Source: Sessilibacter corallicola (GTDB lineage Bacteria > Pseudomonadota > Gammaproteobacteria > Pseudomonadales > Cellvibrionaceae). Taken from it: 64,000 nt of DNA. Positions 25,570 to 36,637 of the stretch are shown one piece after another (position 1 is the stretch's first letter; every line of letters starts with the position of its first letter). A program made the position numbers and the translations under genes. The stretch is from assembly GCF_021290925.1 (NCBI RefSeq), contig NZ_JAJSLX010000003.1, positions 186,001 to 250,000 on the forward strand, in the 5' to 3' direction. Below the pieces are notes generated by a model, which saw nothing but the letters and a program-made list of their open reading frames with translations, ran no database searches and was not told the DNA's origin.

Positions 25570-26251
25570 CTTTTTTAACCTCCTGGTTTGTATTCACCAA
25601 GGTTTCATTGTTATGTTCGTAAAAGTTATATTCATAAAAGTTACGTGCGTAAAAATCCAAACCACCCACGACGACTTTAACAATGGCACGAGGGGTAATT
25701 GTCGCACCGGTAAATTGATCGAATTCACCGCCGTCTTTTTTAACCAACCAGGCGCTTCTCGGTGTGTTTTTTAGCGATTTCCCATCAAAGCTTTTGATCC
25801 AATCACTTTTGTGAATTTCTATTTTATCCGCCAAGCCCGGCGTTTCTTTATGACTGAGTACGCGCAGCCCCAATACTTCCGCATCCGTATTCATCGCCAT
25901 AATCAGTGTAATGGTTCCGCCATAGCCCCCGACATTTAACTCAAATACAAAGGCAGAAACTTGATTATTCTTACGTGCAATAAACACTTGCACGGGCTCA
26001 TCAGAAAATAAATCATCCGTGATTGTTATTGAATCTTCGAGGGGATTGTTATCATAAATGCTTTTGGGTAAAACCTGCTGCAAGACAGCCAGACGATCCT
26101 CGGCGAGACGTTCTGCAATGGGTGCCGCAGTTTTTTGTTGCCCGAACATAAGCAAGGTAGTAACAACGGCGCATACCATGGCAAGTAACGTTGTCTGATA
26201 ATCAACTCTATTGCGCCAAACGTGCAGTTTTTCACTCAGCGAGATATTCAT
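25562..26251 (-). CDS. rnfG: Rnf electron transport complex subunit G
   Basis: FMN-carrying Rnf subunit with one N-terminal membrane anchor (about residues 20-38, LLAMVCAVVTTLLMF) and a periplasmic FMN-binding domain. The covalent FMN site is the threonine in the motif FTGATITPRA. The 229-residue length is usual. It overlaps rnfE and is coupled to rnfD by a four-base overlap. Confidence 0.96.
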   Translation of the reverse strand: MNISLSEKLHVWRNRVDYQTTLLAMVCAVVTTLLMFGQQKTAAPIAERLAEDRLAVLQQVLPKSIYDNNPLEDSITITDDLFSDEPVQVFIARKNNQVSAFVFELNVGGYGGTITLIMAMNTDAEVLGLRVLSHKETPGLADKIEIHKSDWIKSFDGKSLKNTPRSAWLVKKDGGEFDQFTGATITPRAIVKVVVGGLDFYARNFYEYNFYEHNNETLVNTNQEVKKDG

Positions 26252-27327
26252 AGTGTTTTTTGAGACTCTCGTACAAGTTCAATCCCACTGAGTTCTGGCA
26301 GAGGTTTGCCAGAATTATCTCGGCCGTAAATACGTGGGCGAAAGTAACGGTCAATTAATGGGGTTAATGCATTCATAAAGAGCACGGCAAATGCGACCGC
26401 TTCTGGGAAAGAGCCCCACTGTCGAATAATAAAAATAACGCTCGCGCAACCAATACCAAAGATCAATTTTCCGCTGCGACTAATGGGAGATGTCACCGGA
26501 TCTGTCGCAATAAAAAATGCTGCGAAAAAAACGCCGCCAGAGGTGAGGTGAAATATAGAATCGGCAAACTGTGCGCTGTTTGCGTAATACGCTATCGCCG
26601 TCAACAGAAATAGCGACGACAACATGGCGAGAGGAATTTCCCAACTAATAATCTTGCGCCAAAACAAAAAAGCAGCGCCCAGTAATATTAATAGCTCTGA
26701 GGTCTCACCCATGCTTCCAGCTTGTTGCCCAGAGAAGGCAAGCCACAACGATGGTTTGTTTTCAACGGCATTATCCAGACTCAACGATGTTTTAAACTCG
26801 CCGAGGTAAGTGGCTCCGGTATACGCGTCTGGAATTGATGCACCTAAAAAAATGTAATCTATCGACTCTTTAACGCTAACGGCACTCGCGCTGTCTGGCA
26901 AAGTCCAAAGTGTCATTTGTACCGGAAAAGTAATTAACAGCGCCGTTCTAGCAAGCATTGCCGGATTAAAAATATTTTGACCAATCCCACCGTACAGCTG
27001 TTTACCAACTGCAATTGCAAAGAAACCGCCGAGTGCTCCTATCCACCAAGGCGCCCAGGGCGGCAAGCAAAGCGCTAACAGCCAACCCGTTAATAATGCG
27101 GAACCATCTAGAACTCGATACCAAGGTTGTTTAAGCCAAAGCAAACACAGTAGCTCGGTTGCCAAGGCGGAGGCACAGGTTATTAAAAATAAAAATGCTG
27201 CCGGAAGGCCGAATATATAGATGCCGAATAAAGTGCAAGGTATAAGTGCAACACAGACTTGAAGCATTACGTTGCTAACTGAGGCGCCTGCATGAGCAAA
27301 AGGTGACGATGCGGGCTGTGCATTCAT
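26248..27327 (-). CDS. rnfD: Rnf electron transport complex subunit D
   Basis: Polytopic membrane subunit of 359 residues, with about nine hydrophobic segments and the RnfD/NqrB motif NPAMLARTALLITFP. The flavin attachment site lies in DAYTGATYLGEF. It overlaps both neighbours (rnfC and rnfG) by four bases. Confidence 0.96.
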   Translation of the reverse strand: MNAQPASSPFAHAGASVSNVMLQVCVALIPCTLFGIYIFGLPAAFLFLITCASALATELLCLLWLKQPWYRVLDGSALLTGWLLALCLPPWAPWWIGALGGFFAIAVGKQLYGGIGQNIFNPAMLARTALLITFPVQMTLWTLPDSASAVSVKESIDYIFLGASIPDAYTGATYLGEFKTSLSLDNAVENKPSLWLAFSGQQAGSMGETSELLILLGAAFLFWRKIISWEIPLAMLSSLFLLTAIAYYANSAQFADSIFHLTSGGVFFAAFFIATDPVTSPISRSGKLIFGIGCASVIFIIRQWGSFPEAVAFAVLFMNALTPLIDRYFRPRIYGRDNSGKPLPELSGIELVRESQKTL

Positions 27328-28877
27328 AGCGCTTGATCCTCCGTTTTAACCTCAACATTACTGTCCGCAGACGCTGACTTTTCGGTATCGCTTAGTGTGT
27401 TCGGTGTGTTTGCCGTAGGTTTAACACGTTTTGTTTTCTTCGCTTTTTTCGCAGCTTTTGCTGCTGCCTTCGCGGCTTTTTCAGCGTCGACTCGTTGCTG
27501 CTTGGCCAAACTTAACTGGACTGTGTAATCCATTTTTTTAGCTGCAGTCCGTTTGGCGTCTTGCTGGCCTTTACCGTATTGAAAATACTGCACGAGAGGA
27601 ATGTGGGAAGGACAAACGAATGAACATGAGCCGCACAAAATACAGTCCTTCAGACCGTATTCGTCGGCACCGTCAAAATCATCGATTCGAGTACGGGACG
27701 CCATTTCCAACGGCAGTAAACCCATGGGGCATGCATCAACGCAGCTCGTACAACGAATACACGGTGATTCCTCGGCGCGAGGAACTTCTGCTTTTGACAG
27801 CGCAAGAACGCCGGTTGCACCTTTCATAGTCGGCACATCAAGCGAGGCTAAAGATACGCCCATCATTGGTCCGCCGAGAACCAGTCGTTTGGGGTCAGCG
27901 GTCAAGCCGCCACAGGCATCAATCAAATTTTTAACGGGGGTGCCGAGTGCAACTTCAATATTCCTTGGGTTCGCAACGCAATCGCCCGCTACGGTCACCA
28001 CTCTTGATATCAAAGGTCTACCGAAACTCAACGCCTCATAGATGGCGTAAACAGTACCCACGTTGTGAACGAGTACGCCCACTGAAGTGCTGCGACTTCC
28101 GGCCGGAACTTCGCTACCGGTGACAGTTTGAATGAGCTGTTTCGCCGAGCCCATTGGATAGCGAGTCGGTACAACTTGCACCTCGACCATTCCAAAGGGC
28201 GCGGCAGCTTCACGCATCGCTGCGATGGCGTCTGGCTTGTTATCCTCGATAGCGACAACAATACGGTATGCCTGCAGGATATGGCGGATAAGTCGAGCAC
28301 CTTCGATAATATCCGCCGCGCGCTCTCGCATAAGCCTGTCATCGCAGGTTAAATAGGGTTCACACTCAGCACCGTTAACCAACACGGTTTTTATTTCGTG
28401 CTTTGCGCCTTGCTTTAACTTTACCGCCGCAGGAAAAATCGCACCGCCCATGCCGACGATACCTGCCTGCGCAACTCTATCTGCCAGTGTTAAAGGGTCT
28501 ACATCGTAGGGGCTGCCGCTTACACCTGTTTCAAGCCAACGATCTTCGCCATCCGGCTCAATAACGATCGCGTGCGCTGGGAGGCCAGATGGATGCGGCG
28601 CAGTAACCAGCGCGATTTCCCGGACCACACCTGAACTTGATGCGTGCACAGGCGCCGAGATTTCAGAGGGCGCGAGTGCGAGAAGTTGACCTTTGAGTAC
28701 TTTGTCTCCGGGTTTTACTATGGGTATTGCATCCGCACCTGCGTGCTGCCGTAGCGGTAAATATAAGCGCTCGGGCAAAGGAAGCTTTTCTATCGCCATC
28801 GTTGACGAGTCAGATTTAAAGCCTTTAGGGTGAACGCCCCCTTGAACTCGCGGCAATCTCAAAAAGCTGCGTAACAT
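27324..28877 (-). CDS. rnfC: Rnf electron transport complex subunit C
   Basis: Soluble flavin/NADH-side subunit of Rnf, with two [4Fe-4S] motifs, CIRCTSCVDACP and CILCGSCSFVCP, at about residues 375-425. The N-terminal RnfC barrel has GGVHPKGFK and LPLRQHAGADAIP. A glycine-rich NADH/FMN loop reads GMGGAIFPAAVK. The last ~90 residues are an Ala/Lys-rich tail. The 517-residue length fits the short RnfC form. Confidence 0.96.
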   Translation of the reverse strand: MLRSFLRLPRVQGGVHPKGFKSDSSTMAIEKLPLPERLYLPLRQHAGADAIPIVKPGDKVLKGQLLALAPSEISAPVHASSSGVVREIALVTAPHPSGLPAHAIVIEPDGEDRWLETGVSGSPYDVDPLTLADRVAQAGIVGMGGAIFPAAVKLKQGAKHEIKTVLVNGAECEPYLTCDDRLMRERAADIIEGARLIRHILQAYRIVVAIEDNKPDAIAAMREAAAPFGMVEVQVVPTRYPMGSAKQLIQTVTGSEVPAGSRSTSVGVLVHNVGTVYAIYEALSFGRPLISRVVTVAGDCVANPRNIEVALGTPVKNLIDACGGLTADPKRLVLGGPMMGVSLASLDVPTMKGATGVLALSKAEVPRAEESPCIRCTSCVDACPMGLLPLEMASRTRIDDFDGADEYGLKDCILCGSCSFVCPSHIPLVQYFQYGKGQQDAKRTAAKKMDYTVQLSLAKQQRVDAEKAAKAAAKAAKKAKKTKRVKPTANTPNTLSDTEKSASADSNVEVKTEDQAL

Positions 28878-28911
28878 CGTATTGCCTCCGTATGCGATTG
28901 CAGATTATTCA

Positions 28912-29439
28912 CTAGGCGGCCGAAGGTTTAGGCCAGTGCCATGCATTTAACGACTCGGGTTCTGGAGCCATATCGATACAGTTTTCAGGGCACACATCAA
29001 AGCATTTTTTGCACCCGGTACAGGCGGCCGTGACCACAAAATGTATTTGGCCGTTAGCACCGACCACTGCATCTGTAGGGCAAGCCTTGAGGCATTTCGT
29101 GCAACCCACACACTGTGTCTCGTTAATTGCAGCAACCACAGGCTTGGCTACATCACCGACAGTACTTGGGTCGATATCTAAAAGATCCGCCAAGCTTTCA
29201 ACTAACGCTCTGCCCCCTGGCGGACAAAAATTAAGTGAAACCTCACCGTCTACAACGGCTTTGGCCGCCGGCGAACAGCCGGGAAAACCGCACTGGCCGC
29301 ACTGGCTTCCGGGCAACATATCCTCGACGCCTTTTACTAGCGGATTTTCGTCTTCAATGGCAAAAAATTTTCCAGCAAGCCCTAGCAACAGGCCAAGAAA
29401 TGCGCCAAGTGCTGTGATTGAAAGTACGGCAACTATCAT
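28912..29439 (-). CDS. rnfB: Rnf electron transport complex subunit B
   Basis: Ferredoxin-like subunit of 175 residues. It has an N-terminal membrane anchor (about 2-25), then the RnfB CGQCGFPGC cluster motif, and a C-terminal domain with two Cys4 motifs (CVGCTKCLKACP and CTGCKKCFDVCP). It passes electrons from Rnf to soluble ferredoxins. It lies between rnfA and rnfC in the operon. Confidence 0.96.
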   Translation of the reverse strand: MIVAVLSITALGAFLGLLLGLAGKFFAIEDENPLVKGVEDMLPGSQCGQCGFPGCSPAAKAVVDGEVSLNFCPPGGRALVESLADLLDIDPSTVGDVAKPVVAAINETQCVGCTKCLKACPTDAVVGANGQIHFVVTAACTGCKKCFDVCPENCIDMAPEPESLNAWHWPKPSAA

Positions 29440-29453
29440 TGATTAATCCTCGC

Positions 29454-30035
29454 TTAAACCGCTTGAACCAAGCCACCAAAACCTAAAAAAGTCATTGCTA
29501 AGAGTCCCGCTGTTACCAGCGCAACCGGTGGTCCCTCGAATGCGCGCGGCACACTCGCTAATTGCAAACGCTCTCGAATGCCGGCAAAAATAACCATGAT
29601 TAAACAAAAGCCGAGTGCGGAACCAAAACCAAAAGTCAGTGCTTCACTGAAACTCTGTTGCTCACGAACACTGATGAGTGGCACGCCAAGGACTGCGCAA
29701 TTTGTCGTAATAAGCGGTAAATAAATACCCAAAGATCGGTAAAGAGCTGGGCTTGTTTTTTTTAAGACCGTTTCAGTAAATTGAACGACTGCGGCGATAA
29801 CCAGTATGTACCCCAGTATACGAAGAAAACCGATATTTAAAGGTTGAAGTACTAAAAATTCCAACAGCCAACTACAACCTGATGCGAGTGTCATCACAAA
29901 AGTTGTTGCCGCACTCATACCGACAGAAGTTGACAGTTTTCCCGACACACCCATAAAGGGACACAAACCAAGAAAGCGCACAAGAACAACGTTGTTAACG
30001 AGCACTGTTCCTATTAACAGGCTTATGTAATCCAT
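29454..30035 (-). CDS. rnfA: Rnf electron transport complex subunit A
   Basis: The 193-residue membrane subunit starts [18 protein letters not shown] and has [17 protein letters not shown], the mirror of RnfE and typical of RnfA/NqrE. It has six hydrophobic segments. The ATG at 30033-30035 has GGGGA at a good distance. A GTG/ATG five codons earlier is less suited. It is the first gene of rnfABCDGEH-nafY and follows a sigma-54 promoter with paired NifA sites. Confidence 0.96.
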   Translation of the reverse strand: MDYISLLIGTVLVNNVVLVRFLGLCPFMGVSGKLSTSVGMSAATTFVMTLASGCSWLLEFLVLQPLNIGFLRILGYILVIAAVVQFTETVLKKTSPALYRSLGIYLPLITTNCAVLGVPLISVREQQSFSEALTFGFGSALGFCLIMVIFAGIRERLQLASVPRAFEGPPVALVTAGLLAMTFLGFGGLVQAV

Positions 30036-30132
30036 ATTCGAAGTCCCCATTTAAAAATTCCGCGAGTGATTGTCAAAATAAATAACTCAACAAAGAATGA
30101 AGTCGCGCAATAAATAATTTGTTCGATCAGCG

Positions 30133-30150
30133 GTGCATCGAACATGCCAC
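30133..30150 (-). promoter_or_regulatory. Sigma-54 promoter for the rnf operon
   Basis: The minus strand reads GTGGCATGTTCGATGCAC, with GG (30147-30148) and GC (30135-30136) 10 bases apart and TGGCAT at -24. Confidence 0.7.
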
Positions 30151-30258
30151 AGCTCCACACTTATGGTTAGCTGCGTGAAATTCAAAGAAGTTTTTTGATA
30201 TAGAACAGTTTCTGAACTTAAAACGCTTATTCGCTAAGGCGTTATGTTGTTTTTTCTA

Positions 30259-30274
30259 TGTAGGGTTTACGACA
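30259..30274. promoter_or_regulatory. NifA upstream activator site 1 (rnfA / nifL)
   Basis: Exact TGT-N10-ACA (TGTAGGGTTTACGACA), about 110-125 bp upstream of the rnfA promoter and about 85-100 bp upstream of the nifL one. Confidence 0.65.
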
Positions 30275-30302
30275 AAACTAAGTAATGCGACACGCTACCC
30301 AT

Positions 30303-30318
30303 TGTAGTATTTGGTACA
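30303..30318. promoter_or_regulatory. NifA upstream activator site 2 (rnfA / nifL)
   Basis: Exact TGT-N10-ACA (TGTAGTATTTGGTACA), 44 bp from site 1 and only about 42-57 bp upstream of the nifL promoter. Confidence 0.65.
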
Positions 30319-30358
30319 AATGTGTAGTTTCAAACAAGGTTTAATGGGGTTTTACACG

Positions 30359-30374
30359 CGGCACGTGTTTTGCT
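30359..30374 (+). promoter_or_regulatory. Sigma-54 promoter for nifLA
   Basis: CGGCACGTGTTTTGCT has GG (30360-30361) and GC (30372-30373) 10 bases apart, a perfect GGCACG -24 and a perfect TTGCT -12. Confidence 0.75.
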
Positions 30375-30596
30375 GAATTAATATTTAGCGATGTCATTGC
30401 AGGTTAAATAAATCGGAGACTCTCACCTAAATCTTTGAGGCAAAAACCTTGAAACGCCAAAATTTTTGAGATGAGTTTTTCTAGATGCTTAACTTTATTT
30501 TATAAGTAATGGCCTAGCTTATACGATAAAACTCGTTTATGGGATAAAACTTGGTCCCCTTCAAAATCTAATGTTGACGGAAAAATTTTATCTTGA

Positions 30597-32270
<1,674 letters not shown>

Positions 32271-32355
32271 ACCCGCTGTCGATTTTGCTTTTGAAATTAA
32301 ATGTAATCGAAATATATCGATATGAAACCGTGGTTCAATCGAGATTAGCGTGCCT

Positions 32356-33933
32356 ATGAATACAAATGATCGTTTATTCAGTACCGTCACACCAGTAAGC
32401 CGAACTGAACTCCTTGAGCGGGAAATTAAGGCGCTTAGTAAAATCTCTCAAATTATTTGTCATTCAGAAACTATAGAAAAAACGTTTCAAGATGTGCTTG
32501 CAGTCCTGCACGATACAGCCGGAATGAAACACGGGCTTATCTCGATTACGGACTCGGAATACACCTCCGTTCAAGTCTCAACAATCCATTCGGGTACGGA
32601 CGAAAATTTTAAAGGTGGAAGAATAAAATATCGTAGCGGAGAAGGCATAATTGGACGCATATTAAGTCACGGTAATCCCATTGTATTAGGTAGAATTTCT
32701 TCAGAGCCGAACTTCTTAGACAGGTTAGAGCTTTATAACTTTGAGTTGCCTTTTGTTGGTGTTCCTATTGAAAATGTATCCGGTAAAACGATCGGTGTTT
32801 TAGCGGCGCAGCCCGAAAGTCCGGCCGACGACCTGTTAGCGGAACGCACTCAGTTTATGGAAACCGTTGCTCACCTACTTTCTCAAACGGTTAGATTGCT
32901 AGTTAATGAGGAAAAAGGTCAGGAAATCGCAACCGAGCGAGATGAATTGCGACGTGAAGTACGCGCAACGTTTAGTTTTGAAAACATGGTTATCGGCCAT
33001 ACCTCACTGATGCGCCGAGTGTTTGATCAAGCACGCCGAGTTGCCAAGTGGGACAGCACAGTACTTGTTCTCGGCGAATCCGGTACGGGCAAAGAATTAA
33101 TTTCAAGCGCAATACATTACAATTCACCGAGAGCCAAACAACCTTATATTCGTCTAAATTGCGCGGCCTTGCCAGAAACACTGCTTGAGTCAGAACTGTT
33201 TGGCCACGAAAAAGGCGCATTCACCGGTGCAGTTAAGCAAAGAAAAGGACGCTTCGAACAAGCCGATGGCGGAACTTTATTTCTTGATGAAATCGGCGAA
33301 ATTTCTCCGATGTTCCAAGCGAAATTACTCAGAATATTACAAGAAGGTGAGTTTGAAAGAGTCGGTGGAACCCAAACAATTCGTGTAGATTTAAGAATAG
33401 TCGCGGCGACAAATCGTCATTTGGAAACAGAAGTCGAAAAAGGCAATTTTCGTGAAGACTTGTATTATCGTTTAAATGTTATGACGATTAAAATTCCTCC
33501 ACTGCGTGAACGCCGGGCGGATATTCCCGAATTAGCGGAGTTTTTACTTTCTAAACTCGCCAAGAAACAAAGTCGAGAACTTAGCTTGACCAACACAGCC
33601 GTTAGAATGCTGATGAACTACAGTTGGCCAGGAAATGTTAGAGAACTTGAGAACTGTCTTGAGCGTGCCTCGATCATGAGCGAAGGAGGCACTGTAGATT
33701 GCGATGCAATTTCAATGACAGGCTTAAATCAAGAAGTTCCACCCCACCCTGCTCATATCGATTTACCCCCCACTGATCTAAGCGACGATAATTTAGATGA
33801 ACGAGAAAAAGTGATTGCCGCATTAGAACAAGCGGGCTGGGTTCAAGCTAAAGCTGCGCGTTTGCTGGGAATGACACCACGACAAATCGCCTATCGAATT
33901 CAAACCCTAAATATCAATGTGCGAAGAATTTAA
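32356..33933 (+). CDS. nifA: Nif-specific sigma-54 activator NifA
   Basis: Enhancer-binding protein that turns on nif promoters. About 525 residues with an N-terminal GAF domain (about 25-180) and a central AAA+ domain (Walker A GESGTGKE, sigma-54 contact loop GAFTGA, Walker B LFLDEIGE). The C-terminal Fis-type helix-turn-helix reads [18 protein letters not shown] in effect (key residues [13 protein letters not shown]). The ATG at 32356 gives MNTNDRL. A GTG two codons earlier is an alternative. It lacks the inter-domain cysteine pair of oxygen-sensitive NifA, which fits control by NifL. Confidence 0.95.
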   Translation: MNTNDRLFSTVTPVSRTELLEREIKALSKISQIICHSETIEKTFQDVLAVLHDTAGMKHGLISITDSEYTSVQVSTIHSGTDENFKGGRIKYRSGEGIIGRILSHGNPIVLGRISSEPNFLDRLELYNFELPFVGVPIENVSGKTIGVLAAQPESPADDLLAERTQFMETVAHLLSQTVRLLVNEEKGQEIATERDELRREVRATFSFENMVIGHTSLMRRVFDQARRVAKWDSTVLVLGESGTGKELISSAIHYNSPRAKQPYIRLNCAALPETLLESELFGHEKGAFTGAVKQRKGRFEQADGGTLFLDEIGEISPMFQAKLLRILQEGEFERVGGTQTIRVDLRIVAATNRHLETEVEKGNFREDLYYRLNVMTIKIPPLRERRADIPELAEFLLSKLAKKQSRELSLTNTAVRMLMNYSWPGNVRELENCLERASIMSEGGTVDCDAISMTGLNQEVPPHPAHIDLPPTDLSDDNLDEREKVIAALEQAGWVQAKAARLLGMTPRQIAYRIQTLNINVRRI

Positions 33934-34030
33934 ATATTTAGAGAAATACGTCTTCGAAATTATTTCTGATTTTTCTATCTAAATTTCTATACTGGTTTTC
34001 TATCTAGAACAGTTAACTTTGTGGCTGGTT

Positions 34031-34130
34031 ATTTAAAATTTATGATTAGATATTTAGAATTATGATTTGATATTTAAGAATTGTGATTTGATATTTAAAT
34101 TTATAGTCAGCCATTTAAAATTTAAAGCCC
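34031..34130. repeat. Degenerate 20-21 bp tandem repeat, five copies
   Basis: Units starting ATTTA at 34031, 34052, 34072, 34093 and 34113, for example ATTTAGAATTATGATTTGAT. It lies between nifA and the NifA sites of nifB. Confidence 0.8.
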
Positions 34131-34213
34131 ACCCATTTACCCTGCTCCACTCAACCGATTATTAATCTTTGTTAATTAGAAGTTCCTTTAATAATCTCTG
34201 GCTTAAAAAACTG

Positions 34214-34229
34214 TGTCACGACCACGACA
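34214..34229. promoter_or_regulatory. NifA upstream activator site 1 (nifB)
   Basis: Exact TGT-N10-ACA (TGTCACGACCACGACA), about 85-100 bp upstream of the nifB sigma-54 promoter. Confidence 0.7.
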
Positions 34230-34246
34230 TTTTGGCAGCATTTTAT

Positions 34247-34262
34247 TGTATGGTCAGCAACA
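34247..34262. promoter_or_regulatory. NifA upstream activator site 2 (nifB)
   Basis: Exact TGT-N10-ACA (TGTATGGTCAGCAACA), 33 bp (three helical turns) downstream of site 1 and about 52-67 bp upstream of the promoter. Confidence 0.65.
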
Positions 34263-34311
34263 AAACCGAATCACATAATAATTTTTATCAATAAATTCAA
34301 GAGCTTAAAAT

Positions 34312-34328
34312 TGGGCACACGCGTTGCA
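34312..34328 (+). promoter_or_regulatory. Sigma-54 promoter for the nifB operon
   Basis: TGGGCACACGCGTTGCA has GG (34314-34315) and GC (34326-34327) 10 bases apart, GGCAC at -24 and a perfect TTGCA at -12. The leader to nifB is about 80 bases. Confidence 0.75.
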
Positions 34329-34418
34329 CTTAGTTTGGTATTCCTCCGAAGATTATTGATCTTTGGACTACAACTAAACAATGCGCCTGGTATACGCGCG
34401 TGATTTGGAGACACCAAA

Positions 34419-35906
34419 ATGGAACTCGAAGTAATTGACGAAACTCAAGCCAGTGGTTGTTCTTCCAGCGGATGTGGCAGTACTGAAGATCAGTTAGCTC
34501 ACCTCCCTGAATCTATTCAAAATAAAGTTCAAAACCACCCCTGCTACTCTGAAGATGCTCACCATTATTTCGCACGTATGCACGTAGCTGTAGCTCCAGC
34601 TTGTAATATCCAATGCCACTACTGCAACAGAAAATACGATTGCTCAAATGAATCAAGACCCGGTGTTGTCTCTGAGTTATTGACTCCAGATCAGGCAGTA
34701 AAAAAAGTAAAAGCAGTAGCTGCAAATATCCCGCAAATGACCGTACTGGGTATTGCCGGCCCCGGTGACCCGTTAGCAAATCCAGAGAGAACGTTCGATA
34801 CCTTTAGAATGCTTAGCGAACAAACGCCTGATATTAAATTGTGCGTATCGACAAACGGGCTCGCCTTACCCGATGCCGTGGAAGAATTATCAAAACACAA
34901 CATCGACCATGTAACGATTACGATTAATTGCGTCGACCCAGAAATTGGCGCGAAGATTTATCCCTGGATATATTGGAACGGACGCCGAATTAGAGGTGTT
35001 AAAGGCGCAAAGATTCTTATTGAGCAGCAACAAAAAGGTCTGCAAATGCTGACCGACCGCGGCATTTTGGTGAAAGTAAATTCTGTCATGATTCCTGGTG
35101 TAAATGATTCACACCTCAAAGAAGTCAGTCAGATCGTAAAGTCTAAAGGCGCGTTTTTACATAATGTAATGCCGCTTATCGCCGAAGCAGAACACGGAAC
35201 ATTTTACGGCGTCATGGGCCAGCGCAGCCCAGAGCCAGAAGAACTGCAAAACCTACAAGACGAATGCTCAGGCGACATGAATATGATGCGTCACTGCAGA
35301 CAGTGCCGTGCTGACGCCGTGGGTTTGCTCGGTGAAGATCGCGGCGAAGAATTCACAATGGAAAAAATTGAAGAAATGGAAATCGATTATGAAGCGGCCA
35401 TGGAAAAACGTGCCGTGATACACGAAGGTATTATTGAGGAACTCGAAGAAAAACGCGCGCGCATTGCGGGTGTGAGTATTCCAAGCGATGAACCTTCAAT
35501 TCCGCAAGATACTCGACCCGTCCTTATGGCAGTGGCAACAGCCGGAGGCGGCATTATTAATCAACACTTCGGCCACGCGACAGAGTTCTTAGTTTATGAA
35601 GCGTCACCGCAGGGTGTTCGGTTTATTAGCCATCGTAAAGTTGATCAGTACTGCATCGGTAATGACACCTGCGGCGAAAAAGAAAGCGCACTTGACGGTT
35701 CTATTCGAGCGTTAAAAGGTTGTGAATCTGTTCTTTGTTCAAAAATTGGTTTTGAACCTTGGGGCATGCTTGAGGAAGCTGGCATCCAGCCTAACGGCGA
35801 ACACGCTATGGAGCCGATCGAAGAAGCTGTGATGGCTGTTTACGAAGAAATGATTTTGTCCGGTGCCATTAAAAATGAAAACAATGATTTATCAGCGTTA
35901 GCGTAG
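34419..35906 (+). CDS. nifB: Radical SAM FeMo-co precursor synthase NifB
   Basis: NifB makes NifB-co, the carbide-containing [8Fe-9S-C] core of FeMo-co. The 495 residues have a cysteine-bearing N-terminus and the radical SAM motif CNIQCHYC (with the following NRKYDCSNESRPG). GIAGPGDPLANP follows, then the later cysteines MRHCRQCRADAVGLLGED. A C-terminal NifX-like domain (about 365-470) carries INQHFGHATEFLVY. It is therefore the two-domain NifB form. It is the first gene of a seven-gene operon. Confidence 0.97.
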   Translation: MELEVIDETQASGCSSSGCGSTEDQLAHLPESIQNKVQNHPCYSEDAHHYFARMHVAVAPACNIQCHYCNRKYDCSNESRPGVVSELLTPDQAVKKVKAVAANIPQMTVLGIAGPGDPLANPERTFDTFRMLSEQTPDIKLCVSTNGLALPDAVEELSKHNIDHVTITINCVDPEIGAKIYPWIYWNGRRIRGVKGAKILIEQQQKGLQMLTDRGILVKVNSVMIPGVNDSHLKEVSQIVKSKGAFLHNVMPLIAEAEHGTFYGVMGQRSPEPEELQNLQDECSGDMNMMRHCRQCRADAVGLLGEDRGEEFTMEKIEEMEIDYEAAMEKRAVIHEGIIEELEEKRARIAGVSIPSDEPSIPQDTRPVLMAVATAGGGIINQHFGHATEFLVYEASPQGVRFISHRKVDQYCIGNDTCGEKESALDGSIRALKGCESVLCSKIGFEPWGMLEEAGIQPNGEHAMEPIEEAVMAVYEEMILSGAIKNENNDLSALA

Positions 35907-35925
35907 CTATCTAGGAGCGAACCTT

Positions 35926-36204
35926 ATGTCGGTTGAAATTGTTGATCTCTGTGTAAATTGTTGGGCATGCGTTGACGTGTGCCCAAGCGATGCGATCTCT
36001 GCATCAAACACACACATGTTAGTAAATGCAAAGAAATGCACGGAATGTGAGGGAGATTACGCAGACCCACAGTGTGCAAGCATATGCCCTATCGAATCAG
36101 CCATACTCGATTCAGGAGGTTTTGCCATCAACCCACCAGGGTCGCTAACCGGCATTCCTCCAGAAACTCTGGCTGAAGCGATGAACGAAATACAAGCGCG
36201 ATAA
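35926..36204 (+). CDS. fdxN: Nif ferredoxin FdxN, 2[4Fe-4S]
   Basis: The 92-residue ferredoxin has an N-terminal CVNCWACVDVCP and a second motif with a long insert, CTECEGDYADPQCASICP, typical of FdxN from the nifB operon. In Azotobacter FdxN supports NifB-co synthesis, probably as electron donor to NifB. It lies 19 bases after nifB with AGGAG upstream. Confidence 0.94.
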   Translation: MSVEIVDLCVNCWACVDVCPSDAISASNTHMLVNAKKCTECEGDYADPQCASICPIESAILDSGGFAINPPGSLTGIPPETLAEAMNEIQAR

Positions 36205-36217
36205 CACCGAGGTACGC

Positions 36218-36637
36218 ATGACGACGGTGGTGTTTTACGAAAAGCCAGGTTGTATTTCAAATCAAAAACAAAAAAACATGCTTCGTAATTTAGGTCTCGA
36301 TGTCGAGGCAAGAGATTTACTTAAGTCTGCCTGGGATAAGCAAAGCTTGAGAGCATTTTTCTCGGACGACCACATAGCAAACTGGTTCAATAAAAATGCA
36401 CCACAGGTCAAGCGCGGAGAGATTAAGATCGAAGCATTAAATGAAGAAAAAGCGCTGTCGTTGTTGATTGATAACCCAATACTTATTCGACGCCCTCTCA
36501 TAGAGTTGAATGCATTAAAGATGTGTGGGTTTGAATTAAATTCAATCCTTATCGAATTGGGTTTAGAGCAACGTAATGAAATAACAGCTGACTTAGAACG
36601 CTGTTCTGTCAATGGCTCGAAAGGAATTTGCTCATGA
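36218..36637 (+). CDS. nifO: ArsC-like nitrogenase-associated protein NifO
   Basis: The 139 residues resemble arsenate reductase (ArsC/Spx thioredoxin fold): VVFYEKPGCISNQKQKNML with the Cys in a CxxN setting, and IRRPLIELN in place of the ArsC RRPI/LL loop. NifO is the nif-cluster member of this family and in Azotobacter affects molybdenum partition between nitrogenase and nitrate reductase. It has a C-terminal cysteine-bearing tail. Its stop overlaps the nifQ ATG (ATGA). Confidence 0.9.
   Translation: MTTVVFYEKPGCISNQKQKNMLRNLGLDVEARDLLKSAWDKQSLRAFFSDDHIANWFNKNAPQVKRGEIKIEALNEEKALSLLIDNPILIRRPLIELNALKMCGFELNSILIELGLEQRNEITADLERCSVNGSKGICS

Larger units (their letters stand above)
33934..34418. 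other. 485-bp region between nifA and nifB
   Basis: AT-rich DNA with a degenerate 20-21 bp tandem repeat (34031-34130), two NifA-type sites (34214-34229 and 34247-34262) and the nifB sigma-54 promoter (34312-34328). I see no clear terminator for nifA. Confidence 0.75.
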
